A stretch of DNA of 64,000 nt from Chitinophaga pinensis (lineage in GTDB: Bacteria > Bacteroidota > Bacteroidia > Flavobacteriales_D > Crocinitomicaceae), in NCBI GenBank assembly GCA_945902745.1, contig CAMDNE010000012.1:1-64000 (forward strand), written 5' to 3'. The position numbers and the translations under genes are program-made. The notes under the pieces are model-generated. The model was not told the DNA's origin. It was given only the letters and a program-made list of their open reading frames with translations, and did no database searches. Shown here one piece after another: positions 56,500-64,000 of the stretch. Each line of letters opens with the position of its first letter. The first letter of the stretch is position 1.

Positions 56500-56904
56500 A
56501 TGGGAAGAATTGTAGCAATAGATTTTGGATTAAAAAGAACGGGTTTGGCGATAACAGATGAAATGAACATCATCGCTTCGCCATTAACAACAGTTGAGTC
56601 CAAAGATTTAATGACTTTTCTCAAAGAATTGACACGCAAAAATTCAATTGACACCTTTGTTCTTGGTGAACCAAAACGCTTGAACAACGAAGATACCCAC
56701 ATCACGGAAAATGTTCGCATGTTGAAAGCGGCATTAGAAAAAGAATTCCCAACAATGAAAGTTGTGATGATTGATGAACGATTTACCTCAAAAATGGCTT
56801 TTCAATCAATGATTGATAGTGGAATGAAAAAAAAACAACGACAAGAAAAAGGAACGGTCGATATGATTAGCGCTGCGATAATATTGCAAAGTTATTTGGG
56901 GTGA
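56500..56904 (+). CDS. ruvX: Putative pre-16S rRNA nuclease / Holliday junction resolvase-like YqgF
   Basis: A 134-aa RNase H-fold protein of the YqgF/RuvX family. Conserved features: IDFG with catalytic Asp8, FVLGEPKRLNN, DERFTSKMA and the C-terminal KGTVDMISAAIILQSYL with the second acid. YqgF is known to mature the 5' end of 16S rRNA in E. coli; the resolvase name is older inference. ATG lies 5 bases after a near-consensus TATCTTTA. The peptide deformylase gene follows with its own promoter box. Confidence 0.9.
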   Translation: MGRIVAIDFGLKRTGLAITDEMNIIASPLTTVESKDLMTFLKELTRKNSIDTFVLGEPKRLNNEDTHITENVRMLKAALEKEFPTMKVVMIDERFTSKMAFQSMIDSGMKKKQRQEKGTVDMISAAIILQSYLG

Positions 56905-56970
56905 GTTTGTATTTGTATTAGAAATTCCATAAAATATCATACACAATTCTTTACTTTTCACTGATTCCCT

Positions 56971-56978
56971 TATTTTTG
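56971..56978 (+). promoter_or_regulatory. Promoter -7 box of def
   Basis: TATTTTTG, exact TAnnTTTG, 17 bases before ATG 56996. No clear -33 TTG. Confidence 0.5.
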
Positions 56979-56995
56979 TATAAAAAATTAGCAGA

Positions 56996-57628
56996 ATGAT
57001 TTTACCTATTGTGGCATACGGCGACCCGGTATTGAAAAAAGTGTGTGAAGAAATCACGGAACAACAACCGGATTTAGATATGTTGATTGCCAACATGTAC
57101 GAAACAATGTATCATGCTTCTGGTGTTGGATTAGCAGCTCCTCAAATTGGAAAAGCAATTCGCTTGTTTATTGTTGACGGAAGTCCTTTTGCTGAAAGTT
57201 CAGACGATCACGACGACGATGATGAATATGAAGAAGAGGAAGAATCTGAACCAGATCCAAAGGCAGTTGGAATAGAAAATTTCAAGAAAGTGTTTATCAA
57301 TCCAATCATTGAAGAAGAAGCAGGTGAAGAATGGGGTTTTCATGAAGGTTGTTTGTCAATTCCAAAAATTAGAGAAGAAGTTTTTCGAAAGGAAAGAATC
57401 CTAGTTTCCTATTATGATGCTCAATGGAATTTCCATGAAGAATGGTTTGATGGTTATGCTGCCAGAATTATTCAACACGAATATGATCACATAGATGGCA
57501 TTCTTTTCACTGATCATTTATCTCCTTTAAAAAGAAGGCTTTTATCAAAAAGATTGCAAAATATCTCGAAAGGAGAGATAAAAGTAGATTATAAAATGAA
57601 ATTTCCAGTTGTAAAAAAAGGAAGATAA
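56996..57628 (+). CDS. def: Peptide deformylase with acidic insertion
   Basis: A 210-aa Fe/Zn enzyme that removes the formyl group from new proteins. The three motifs are intact: GVGLAAPQ (43-50), EGCLS (117-121) and HEYDH (161-165), with Cys119 and His161/165 as metal ligands. Residues about 65-90 form an insertion made almost wholly of Asp, Glu and Ser, absent from typical deformylases of about 170-195 aa. It lies between the strand after motif I and the next conserved strand, so it is probably a surface loop. Followed 18 bases later by a lipoprotein gene. Confidence 0.95.
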   Translation: MILPIVAYGDPVLKKVCEEITEQQPDLDMLIANMYETMYHASGVGLAAPQIGKAIRLFIVDGSPFAESSDDHDDDDEYEEEEESEPDPKAVGIENFKKVFINPIIEEEAGEEWGFHEGCLSIPKIREEVFRKERILVSYYDAQWNFHEEWFDGYAARIIQHEYDHIDGILFTDHLSPLKRRLLSKRLQNISKGEIKVDYKMKFPVVKKGR

Positions 57629-57646
57629 AAAGCTTAATATAGAAAA

Positions 57647-58213
57647 ATGAAAAGAGGATTTGGGATTGTATTGATAGTATTTGTTGGTTTGATTTATTCT
57701 TGTGGGAATGATTCTAAAAATCAAAAAACAAAAGAGGAAATTGAATCAAGTATCAAAGAAATGGAAGATTCTTTGAGCCAAATGCAAGTTAATATAAATC
57801 AAAACGCACCCATGCCAAATATCGCTCATCAGGAACTAATCAATAGACTTTTAACCTACTATCACAATTTCCCAGATGACCAAAAATCTGCGGAATACTT
57901 AGATAAGGTTCATATGAAATATTCTGGATTAAACATGCATGAAAAAGCAGTTCAATATGCTGATACGCTTCTTGAAAAGTATCCAAAATACATCAATCGA
58001 GCGATGGTTTTGGAAAGTCAAGGGTTCAGTTATGATGCGTTTATTACGCCAAGAGATCCTAAAAAGGTTCGCTATTATTATGAGCTGTTATTGAAAGAAA
58101 ATCCTAAGATGAACAAAGAAAAATTTGATGGTTTACAAGAACGAATGAAACATTTAGATATGACATTTGATGAATATTGTGAATACCAAATGAATGCTAT
58201 TTCTGACAAATAA
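57647..58213 (+). CDS. TPR-like lipoprotein
   Basis: A 188-aa lipoprotein with lipobox IYSC (Cys19). A Glu/Lys/Met-rich helical stretch (about 25-55) precedes helical repeats of TPR character (SAEYLDKVHMKYSGLNMHEKAVQYADTLLEKYP in pattern, and an AMVLESQGFSY helix). TPR lipoproteins usually scaffold envelope protein complexes; the partner is unknown. Probably co-transcribed with def (18-base gap), a pairing I infer only from spacing. Confidence 0.8.
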   Translation: MKRGFGIVLIVFVGLIYSCGNDSKNQKTKEEIESSIKEMEDSLSQMQVNINQNAPMPNIAHQELINRLLTYYHNFPDDQKSAEYLDKVHMKYSGLNMHEKAVQYADTLLEKYPKYINRAMVLESQGFSYDAFITPRDPKKVRYYYELLLKENPKMNKEKFDGLQERMKHLDMTFDEYCEYQMNAISDK

Positions 58214-58243
58214 TTATTGCTGTTAACGATGTGTTAAATAAAA

Positions 58244-58272
58244 TTTGTGGCAGGTTTCTTGCTTTACATTTG
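58244..58272 (+). promoter_or_regulatory. Promoter of DUF1573 copy 2
   Basis: TTTG (58244-58247), 17 bases, TACATTTG (58265-58272), then the ATG after 28 bases. The same stretch also reads TGGCAG-N5-TTGC, close to a -24/-12 element, but the primary-sigma reading is more consistent with the rest of the window. Confidence 0.6.
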
Positions 58273-58300
58273 AGATAATTGTTAACTTAAAAAATAAACT

Positions 58301-58777
58301 ATGAAAAAGATATTCTTACCATTATTGTTTGCACTTGTTGCAGTTTTATCAATGAATAAAGCCGTTGCTCAAATTGTTCCAATTGAATCAGGAGCAAAAA
58401 TGGAATTTGCAAAAGAAACGCATGATTACGGAACGATTAAATATGGCGCGGATGGTGCTTGTACTTTTGAATTCAAAAACACTGGAGATGCTCCTTTAAT
58501 TATTTCAAATGCTAAAGGTTCTTGTGGTTGCACGGTTCCAGAATGGCCGAAAGAACCAATCGCTCCAGGTGCTTCAGGTACAATCATCGTAAAATATGAT
58601 ACTAAACGTCCTGGACCAATTAATAAAAGTGTTACTATTACTTCAAACGCAATCAATGACGGGTATGATGAAGTAACAAAGGTGAGTACAAAAGTTATCC
58701 GTATTAAAGGAAATATTTTACCGGCTCCAGAAGGAGAAGCACCAGTAAATACATCTGGAGCACCAACAAATAACTAA
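58301..58777 (+). CDS. DUF1573 secreted protein, copy 2
   Basis: A 158-aa exported protein: signal peptide (about 1-24), then a DUF1573 Ig-like domain with THDYGTIKYGADG, KGSCGCTVPEWPKEPIAPG and VKYDTKRPG, and a Pro/Ala-rich tail. It is very like copy 4 at 59277, including the leader, so the two arose by duplication. Three paralogues sit within 1.4 kb. Function unknown. Confidence 0.88.
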   Translation: MKKIFLPLLFALVAVLSMNKAVAQIVPIESGAKMEFAKETHDYGTIKYGADGACTFEFKNTGDAPLIISNAKGSCGCTVPEWPKEPIAPGASGTIIVKYDTKRPGPINKSVTITSNAINDGYDEVTKVSTKVIRIKGNILPAPEGEAPVNTSGAPTNN

Positions 58778-58778
58778 A

Positions 58779-59153
58779 ATGAGAATTTTACTTCTCGGTT
58801 TTATACTCTTAAATTCCGCCATTGGTTTTACCCAATCGGCGGAATTTTTTGTTAAAAAACCTGTCTTTAAATTTCCGAAAACAAATGAAGGAGTTGTTTT
58901 AGAGCATGTTTTTACCATTGTCAACAAAGGAAAAGCACCATTAATTATATCAGATTTTGAAGTTGAATGCTCTTGTACAAATGCCTTTTTTTCAAAAGAA
59001 CCAATTCTTCCAGGTGAAACAACCACAATAAAAATCACATTTGATACTGAAGGAAAGTATAATCTACAAGACAGAATAATATATTTGAAGACCAATACGA
59101 AGAAAAAAACAGAGAAATTACGTTTTATTGTCAATGTTAAACCGAAACGCTAA
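58779..59153 (+). CDS. DUF1573 secreted protein, copy 3 (diverged)
   Basis: A 124-aa exported protein with a signal peptide (about 1-19) and a shorter, diverged DUF1573 domain: FPKTNEGVVLEHVFTI pattern, CSCTNAFFSKEPILPGE in place of the GCTVPEWPKEPIAPG loop, and FDTEGKYN. It starts 1 base after the stop of copy 2 and is translated with it. It lacks the Ala/Pro tail of copies 2 and 4. Confidence 0.85.
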   Translation: MRILLLGFILLNSAIGFTQSAEFFVKKPVFKFPKTNEGVVLEHVFTIVNKGKAPLIISDFEVECSCTNAFFSKEPILPGETTTIKITFDTEGKYNLQDRIIYLKTNTKKKTEKLRFIVNVKPKR

Positions 59154-59239
59154 TTCTATTTGTTATAAGTGCCTATTTTTGAATAATACGAAACGTGTTA
59201 ACATTGTGTTAAACAAATTTCTTCAATATATAGTTTCTT

Positions 59240-59247
59240 TAAATTTG
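59240..59247 (+). promoter_or_regulatory. Promoter -7 box of DUF1573 copy 4
   Basis: TAAATTTG, exact TAnnTTTG, 29 bases before ATG 59277. Upstream, 59196-59220 closely resembles 58221-58246 in front of copy 2 (TGTTAAC then TGTGTTAAA), so the control region was duplicated too. Confidence 0.55.
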
Positions 59248-59276
59248 AATCATAAGTAATTTTAAAAAACTAAACT

Positions 59277-59720
59277 ATGAAAAAAGTAATCTTATCATTA
59301 ATCGTTATGTTCGTTGCTGTTTTGGCAATTAATAAAGCAGTAGCTCAAGCAGATGCAGGAGCTAAAATTGAATTCACAAAAGAAACACATGATTACGGAA
59401 CTATCAAAAATGGTGCTGATGGAACATGTTCTTTTGAATTTAAAAACACAGGAACAGAGCCTTTAATTATTTCAATGGCTAAAGGATCATGTGGTTGTAC
59501 AGTGCCAGAATGGCCAAAAGAGCCTATCGCTCCAGGAGCAAAAGCTTCTATCAAAGTAAAATATGATACGAGCAGAGCAGGTGCAATTAACAAAAATGTT
59601 ACTATCACTTCAAATGCTGTGAATGAGCCAACTAAAATCATTTATATTAAAGGAACCGTTTTACCTTTACCTGAAGGTGCTGCACCAGTAAACAATGCTG
59701 GAGCTCCAACGAATCACTAA
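59277..59720 (+). CDS. DUF1573 secreted protein, copy 4
   Basis: A 147-aa exported protein: signal peptide (about 1-24), DUF1573 domain with THDYGTIKNGADG, KGSCGCTVPEWPKEPIAPG and VKYDTSRAG, and the same Pro/Ala tail (APVNNAGAPTN) as copy 2. It has its own promoter and terminator, so it is a separate unit from copies 2-3. The duplicated pair differs mainly at single residues and by a short DGYDEV insertion in copy 2. Confidence 0.88.
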   Translation: MKKVILSLIVMFVAVLAINKAVAQADAGAKIEFTKETHDYGTIKNGADGTCSFEFKNTGTEPLIISMAKGSCGCTVPEWPKEPIAPGAKASIKVKYDTSRAGAINKNVTITSNAVNEPTKIIYIKGTVLPLPEGAAPVNNAGAPTNH

Positions 59721-59739
59721 ATAAAGATATATTTTATTG

Positions 59740-59774
59740 AAACCCTTACTTGATTTTTCAAGTGAGGGTTTTTT
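59740..59774 (+). terminator. Terminator after DUF1573 copy 4
   Basis: AAACCCTTACTTGA (59740-59753) pairs with TCAAGTGAGGGTTT (59758-59771), one G-T wobble, loop of four T, followed by a T-run. Confidence 0.9.
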
Positions 59775-59894
59775 GTTGCTATTAACTTTTTATAATGCGA
59801 AATTATTAATGAAAAGTGTTATCAAAATGTTCATAATTTCCAAAAATATCATTCAATTTCTTTGTAATTTTAGACTTCCCAATTTCAACGATTC

Positions 59895-62800
59895 ATGTAT
59901 ATTATATTCGACACCGAAACCACTGGTTTACCTCGTAATTGGAATGCTCCGATAACGGATACTTCCAATTGGCCTCGTGTGATTCAGATCGCATGGCAAT
60001 TACATGATGAGATGGGAACAATCATTGAACACAAGGATTTTTTAATTCGTCCCGAAGGTTTTGATATCCCATTTGACGCTGAAAAAATTCACGGTATTTC
60101 AACTGAATTGGCAACAGAACATGGTGAAACACTTGAAGATGTTTTATATCTCTTCAATGAGGCACTTTCAAAAGCTAAATTTGTTGTAGGTCAGAATGTT
60201 GGTTTTGATGTAAATGTGTTAGGTTGTGAATTTGTTCGTATGAACACTGAATCAATTATGGCATCAATGCCAGTTTTGGATACATGTACAGAAGTTACTG
60301 CAGAATTGTGCAAATTGCCAGGAGGTCGTGGAGGAAGATTTAAATTACCAACACTTACCGAATTGCATCAATTTCTTTTTCAAGAAAAATTTGCAGATGC
60401 ACATAATGCAACAGTCGATGTTGAAGTAACAACAAGATGTTTCTTTGAATTGATTCGATTAGGTCATTTCTCGCTAGATAAATTACAAAGAGAAGAACGA
60501 TATATAGAAGATTTCAAAGCGTTTAATCCCCGACCAATTGGATTGATTGGTTTAAAACATTTAAATCTCAAAGAGGAAAGTTCAAAATTAGCGACCAATA
60601 AATCAAGTGAATCACAAAACCTAACAGGTGATTTAAATGAAGCTAGGCAGAGATTACAAAATGTTCCATTTGCACATTTACATAATCATACCCAGTTTTC
60701 AATTCTTCAATCATCTATTAATGTAAAAGGATTAGTTGCTACCGCTGGGAAATTAAATATGCCTGCAGTTGCGCTTACGGATACAGGTAATATGATGGCT
60801 GCATTCCATTTTGAAAAAGCAGTTGCAGAATATAACAAAGGACTAAAAGCAGAACGAGAATTAGCATTAGAAGAAGGGATCGAGTTTACAAAAAAGGAAT
60901 TATTATCCATCATTGGTTGTGAATTCAATGTGTGTAAAAATCTTGAAGACAAAACACAAAAAGATAATGGATTTCAAGTTGTGTTTTTAGCAAAAAATAA
61001 AAAAGGATACCATAATTTAATCAAGTTAGCATCTTTGGCTTACACGAAAGGAATGTATTACGTTCCTCGGATTGATAAGGCAGTAATTGAACAATACAAA
61101 GAAGATTTAATTGTGTTAACAGGGAATCTTTACGGCGAAGTTCCAAGTTTAATTTTAAATGTAGGTGAAGCACAAGCTGAAGAATCACTTGTTTGGTGGA
61201 AGGAACAATTTGGTGACGACTTATATATTGAAGTTATGCGTCATGGTCAAGAAAATGAAAATCGAGTTAACGCAACTTTGATAAAATTTGCAGAAAAACA
61301 TGCTGTAAAATTAGTTGCGACGAATAATACCTTTTACATCAATAAAGAAGATGCTGAAGCGCATGATGTTTTATTATGTGTCAGAGATAATGAACTTGTT
61401 TCTACTCCAAAAGGAAGAGGAAGAGGCTTTCGACATGGATTAGAAAACGAGGAATACTATTTCAAGAGTTCAGATGAAATGAAGGAGTTATTTCTTGATC
61501 TTCCTGAAGCAATTGAAAGTATTGAAGAAATTATAGGGAAATGTGAGCATTATGGTTTGGCACGAGAAGTTCTTTTGCCTGCTTTCGATATTCCTGCAGA
61601 ATTTCAGGATTTAACGGATGCACAAGATGGTGGAAAACGTGGAGAAAACAATTTCCTAAGACATTTAACATATATTGGAGCCGAAAAAAGATACGGTGAA
61701 ATAACCGATGAGGTGCGAGAAAGATTAGATTTTGAATTAGCAACAATTGCAAAAACTGGTTATCCTGGTTATTTTTTAATTGTTCAAGATTTTTGTCAAG
61801 CAGCGCGTGATATGGGTGTTTCTGTTGGTCCAGGCCGTGGTTCAGCAGCTGGATCTGCAGTTGCATATTGTACCGGAATAACCAATGTTGATCCGATTAA
61901 ATACGATTTGCTTTTCGAGCGTTTCTTGAATCCAGATCGTGTTTCTATGCCAGATATTGATATTGACTTTGATGATGAAGGTCGTGGTAAAGTAATTGAT
62001 TGGGTAATTGAAAAATATGGAGCGAATCAAGTAGCACAAATTATCACATATGGAACGATGGCTGCTAAATCGTCCATTCGCGATACTGCTAGAGTATTGG
62101 ATCTTCCATTACCTGAGGCTGATCGAATTGCAAAATTAGTTCCTGATATTTCTTTGAATAAATTGTTCAAATTTACTGATGCAGAATTAGCAGATAAATT
62201 AAAAAATAATCAAGATGAAATTGTAAAAGCGAAGGAATTGAAGTCCATTGCTCAAGGAATTGATTTAGCGTCTCAAGTTTTAAATAGAGCCCGCGAATTA
62301 GAAGGTTCGGTTCGAAATACTGGAATCCATGCATGTGGTGTCATAATTACTCCGTCAGATATTACCGATTTTGTGCCAGTTGCATTGGCAAAAGATTCGC
62401 AGATGTATTGTACGCAATACGACAATTCTGTTGCTGAATATGCAGGTCTTTTAAAAATGGACTTTCTTGGATTAAAAACACTTACTTTAATTAAGTATGC
62501 TGTAAAAAATATCTTAGAAATAAAAGGAATTCAGCTTGATCCAGATAATTTCCCTGTTGACGATGAAAAAACATACGAACTTTTTCAACGTGGAGATACA
62601 GTTGGTATTTTTCAGTATGAATCGGCTGGAATGCAAAAATATTTGCGTGAATTAAAACCAACAGTGTTTGCGGATTTAACAGCAATGAATGCGTTGTATC
62701 GTCCGGGACCATTAGAATATATTCCTTCTTTTATCAAGCGTAAACACGGCGATGAAGAAATTGTCTACGATTTGGATGACTGCGAAGAATTTTTGAAAGA

Positions 62801-64000
62801 AACATACGGAATTACAGTTTATCAAGAACAAGTAATGTTACTTTCCCAAAAATTAGCTGGTTTTACGAAAGGTGAAGCGGATACGTTGAGAAAGGCGATG
62901 GGGAAAAAGGACCGACCAACGCTAGATAAAATGAAGCCCGCTTTTTTAGAAGGAGGTGGAGGAAAAGGACACGATACCGTTAAATTGGAAAAGATTTGGA
63001 AAGATTGGGAGGCTTTTGCATCCTACGCTTTTAATAAATCGCACTCTACGTGTTATGCATGGATTGCTTATCAAACGGCCTATTTGAAAGCGAATTATCC
63101 TGCAGAATACATGGCTTCGGTACTTTCTAATAACATGAATGACATTAAACAAGTTTCATTTTTCATGGAAGAATGTAAACGAATGGGCGTGCCAGTTTTA
63201 GGACCAGATGTAAATGAATCAAATTATCAGTTTACCGTAAATAAAGAAGGTGCAATCCGTTTTGGTTTAGGAGCAATAAAAGGATTAGGTAGTGCGCCGG
63301 TTGAAGCAATTATAGCTGAACGAACAGAAAATGGACCAATAACTACCATTTTCGAAATGGCGAAACGGGTAAATCTTCGATTATGTAATAAGAAAGCATT
63401 TGAAAGTCTAGCATATGCTGGAGGATTTGATTCCTTTAAAGGAGTTCACAGAGCTCAATATTTCAAAGAAGATGGTTCTGGAAAAACCTTCTTAGAAAAC
63501 GCTATGAAATTTGGAGCCAGTTTTCAAGAAAGTGAGAATTCTTCTCAAGTATCCATGTTTGGAGAAGGAACGGGAACAAAAATGCCTGAACCAGAAATAC
63601 CAAAAACAGAAGAGTGGGGGAGTATTTACAAGTTGAACAGAGAAAAAGAAGTTGTTGGGATTTTTATCTCTGGTCATCCATTGGATGATTTTAGGATTGA
63701 AATTGAATCGTTTTGCAATGGTCGAATTGGAATGTTGAATGATATGCCTTCTCATAAAGGGAAAGATCTATTAATTGCAGCAACGATTTCCGAAGCAGAA
63801 CATCGTTTTACTAAAAATGGTGACCCTTTTGGTACTTTAATTATCGAAGATTATACGGATTCTTACAAATTGTTTTTATGGCGTGAAAACTACTTAAAAT
63901 TCAAGCATTTTCTTCAGCCGGGTACTTTTATTGCGATGAAAGGAAAAATTGACGTTCCACCGAGAAGAAGTGAATTAGAATTTATGGTTCATTCGATGGA
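59895..64000 (+). CDS. dnaE: DNA polymerase III alpha subunit with fused N-terminal exonuclease, partial
   Basis: At least 1368 codons, open to the window edge. Residues 1-200 are a DEDDh proofreading exonuclease (Asp6 and Glu8 in FDTETTG; His173 and Asp178 in HNATVD). A PHP domain starts at about 258 (AHLHNHTQFS). The polymerase active site has PGRGSAAGS, then Asp687, Asp689 and Asp691 in PDIDIDFDD. A C-terminal OB-like region is reached before the edge. In E. coli the exonuclease is the separate DnaQ; the fused form is, to my knowledge, usual in Flavobacteriia. It is a single gene here. The C-terminal end (tau-binding region) is outside the window. Confidence 0.95.
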   Translation, partial: MYIIFDTETTGLPRNWNAPITDTSNWPRVIQIAWQLHDEMGTIIEHKDFLIRPEGFDIPFDAEKIHGISTELATEHGETLEDVLYLFNEALSKAKFVVGQNVGFDVNVLGCEFVRMNTESIMASMPVLDTCTEVTAELCKLPGGRGGRFKLPTLTELHQFLFQEKFADAHNATVDVEVTTRCFFELIRLGHFSLDKLQREERYIEDFKAFNPRPIGLIGLKHLNLKEESSKLATNKSSESQNLTGDLNEARQRLQNVPFAHLHNHTQFSILQSSINVKGLVATAGKLNMPAVALTDTGNMMAAFHFEKAVAEYNKGLKAERELALEEGIEFTKKELLSIIGCEFNVCKNLEDKTQKDNGFQVVFLAKNKKGYHNLIKLASLAYTKGMYYVPRIDKAVIEQYKEDLIVLTGNLYGEVPSLILNVGEAQAEESLVWWKEQFGDDLYIEVMRHGQENENRVNATLIKFAEKHAVKLVATNNTFYINKEDAEAHDVLLCVRDNELVSTPKGRGRGFRHGLENEEYYFKSSDEMKELFLDLPEAIESIEEIIGKCEHYGLAREVLLPAFDIPAEFQDLTDAQDGGKRGENNFLRHLTYIGAEKRYGEITDEVRERLDFELATIAKTGYPGYFLIVQDFCQAARDMGVSVGPGRGSAAGSAVAYCTGITNVDPIKYDLLFERFLNPDRVSMPDIDIDFDDEGRGKVIDWVIEKYGANQVAQIITYGTMAAKSSIRDTARVLDLPLPEADRIAKLVPDISLNKLFKFTDAELADKLKNNQDEIVKAKELKSIAQGIDLASQVLNRARELEGSVRNTGIHACGVIITPSDITDFVPVALAKDSQMYCTQYDNSVAEYAGLLKMDFLGLKTLTLIKYAVKNILEIKGIQLDPDNFPVDDEKTYELFQRGDTVGIFQYESAGMQKYLRELKPTVFADLTAMNALYRPGPLEYIPSFIKRKHGDEEIVYDLDDCEEFLKETYGITVYQEQVMLLSQKLAGFTKGEADTLRKAMGKKDRPTLDKMKPAFLEGGGGKGHDTVKLEKIWKDWEAFASYAFNKSHSTCYAWIAYQTAYLKANYPAEYMASVLSNNMNDIKQVSFFMEECKRMGVPVLGPDVNESNYQFTVNKEGAIRFGLGAIKGLGSAPVEAIIAERTENGPITTIFEMAKRVNLRLCNKKAFESLAYAGGFDSFKGVHRAQYFKEDGSGKTFLENAMKFGASFQESENSSQVSMFGEGTGTKMPEPEIPKTEEWGSIYKLNREKEVVGIFISGHPLDDFRIEIESFCNGRIGMLNDMPSHKGKDLLIAATISEAEHRFTKNGDPFGTLIIEDYTDSYKLFLWRENYLKFKHFLQPGTFIAMKGKIDVPPRRSELEFMVHSM

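Noticed and set aside
58248-58262. Sigma-54 promoter TGGCAG-N5-TTGC before DUF1573 copy 2
   Set aside because: An exact TAnnTTTG box with a TTTG at proper distance overlaps it, and the duplicated copy 4 lacks the -24/-12 pattern; chance occurrence in 64 kb is plausible.
59737-59955. 72-codon frame overlapping the dnaE start
   Set aside because: It spans a terminator and runs into the dnaE exonuclease in another frame; no homology.
61531-62039. Antisense frames within dnaE
   Set aside because: The plus-strand polymerase frame is continuous through the catalytic Asp motif here.

Overview
The window is bacterial chromosome from a member of Bacteroidota, most likely Flavobacteriales of the Fluviicola/Crocinitomicaceae kind. 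The basis is low GC, exact TAnnTTTG promoter boxes just upstream of many genes, type IX secretion C-terminal sorting domains, a CarboxypepD-type TonB receptor, DUF1573 and DUF4249 proteins, a short primary sigma factor, and a DnaE with a fused proofreading exonuclease. The genus is inference. I see no rRNA, tRNA, CRISPR array or transposase.

Layout. Bases 1-3.87 kb are accessory DNA: three leftward genes (MORN-type secreted protein, BamE-like lipoprotein, single-chain type IIG restriction-modification enzyme), packed tightly between imperfect palindromes of about 126-129 bp in the manner of an integron cassette array, but with no integrase in view. From 4 kb on, the DNA is mainly housekeeping: acnA, MutS2, exonuclease III, a repeat-rich spacer (9.59-9.82 kb), a small Lys/Cys-rich protein, psd-cdsA, ftsH-rsfS, birA, pyrE with an SRPBCC protein, a Nudix hydrolase, DUF1573, an SDR and a membrane protein, htpG, a DjlA-like co-chaperone, an RsmI-like methylase and a low-molecular-weight phosphatase, rpoD, priA, a DUF4249 lipoprotein, a double-VOC protein, a patatin with an outer-membrane barrel, a THUMP methyltransferase, gltA and dipeptidyl peptidase IV.

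Bases 37.1-45.4 kb form a rightward locus that reads as a surface system for using extracellular nucleic acid or organic phosphate: a lamin-tail surface protein, a TonB receptor, a secreted endonuclease I, a 5'-nucleotidase split over two genes, and an outer-membrane barrel protein. Next come lpdA, an unrecognised 534-aa lipoprotein, a TetR-TolC-AcrA-AcrB efflux operon with a clear palindromic operator, a spacer made of nested short repeats, dapD, ruvX, peptide deformylase with an acidic insertion, a TPR-like lipoprotein, three DUF1573 genes, and the 5' part of dnaE running off the end.

Start codons were moved from the longest open frame where homology, signal peptides or promoter position favoured it (type IIG, SDR, gltA, lpdA, patatin, THUMP methyltransferase, metallophosphatase, TetR, dapD, DUF1573). 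Most promising for follow-up: the cassette-like array at 1-3870, the rpoD operator repeats, the promoters that abut start codons (cdsA, pyrE), the nucleic-acid locus, and three intergenic repeat families. Family assignments are from reading the sequence; no database search was run.
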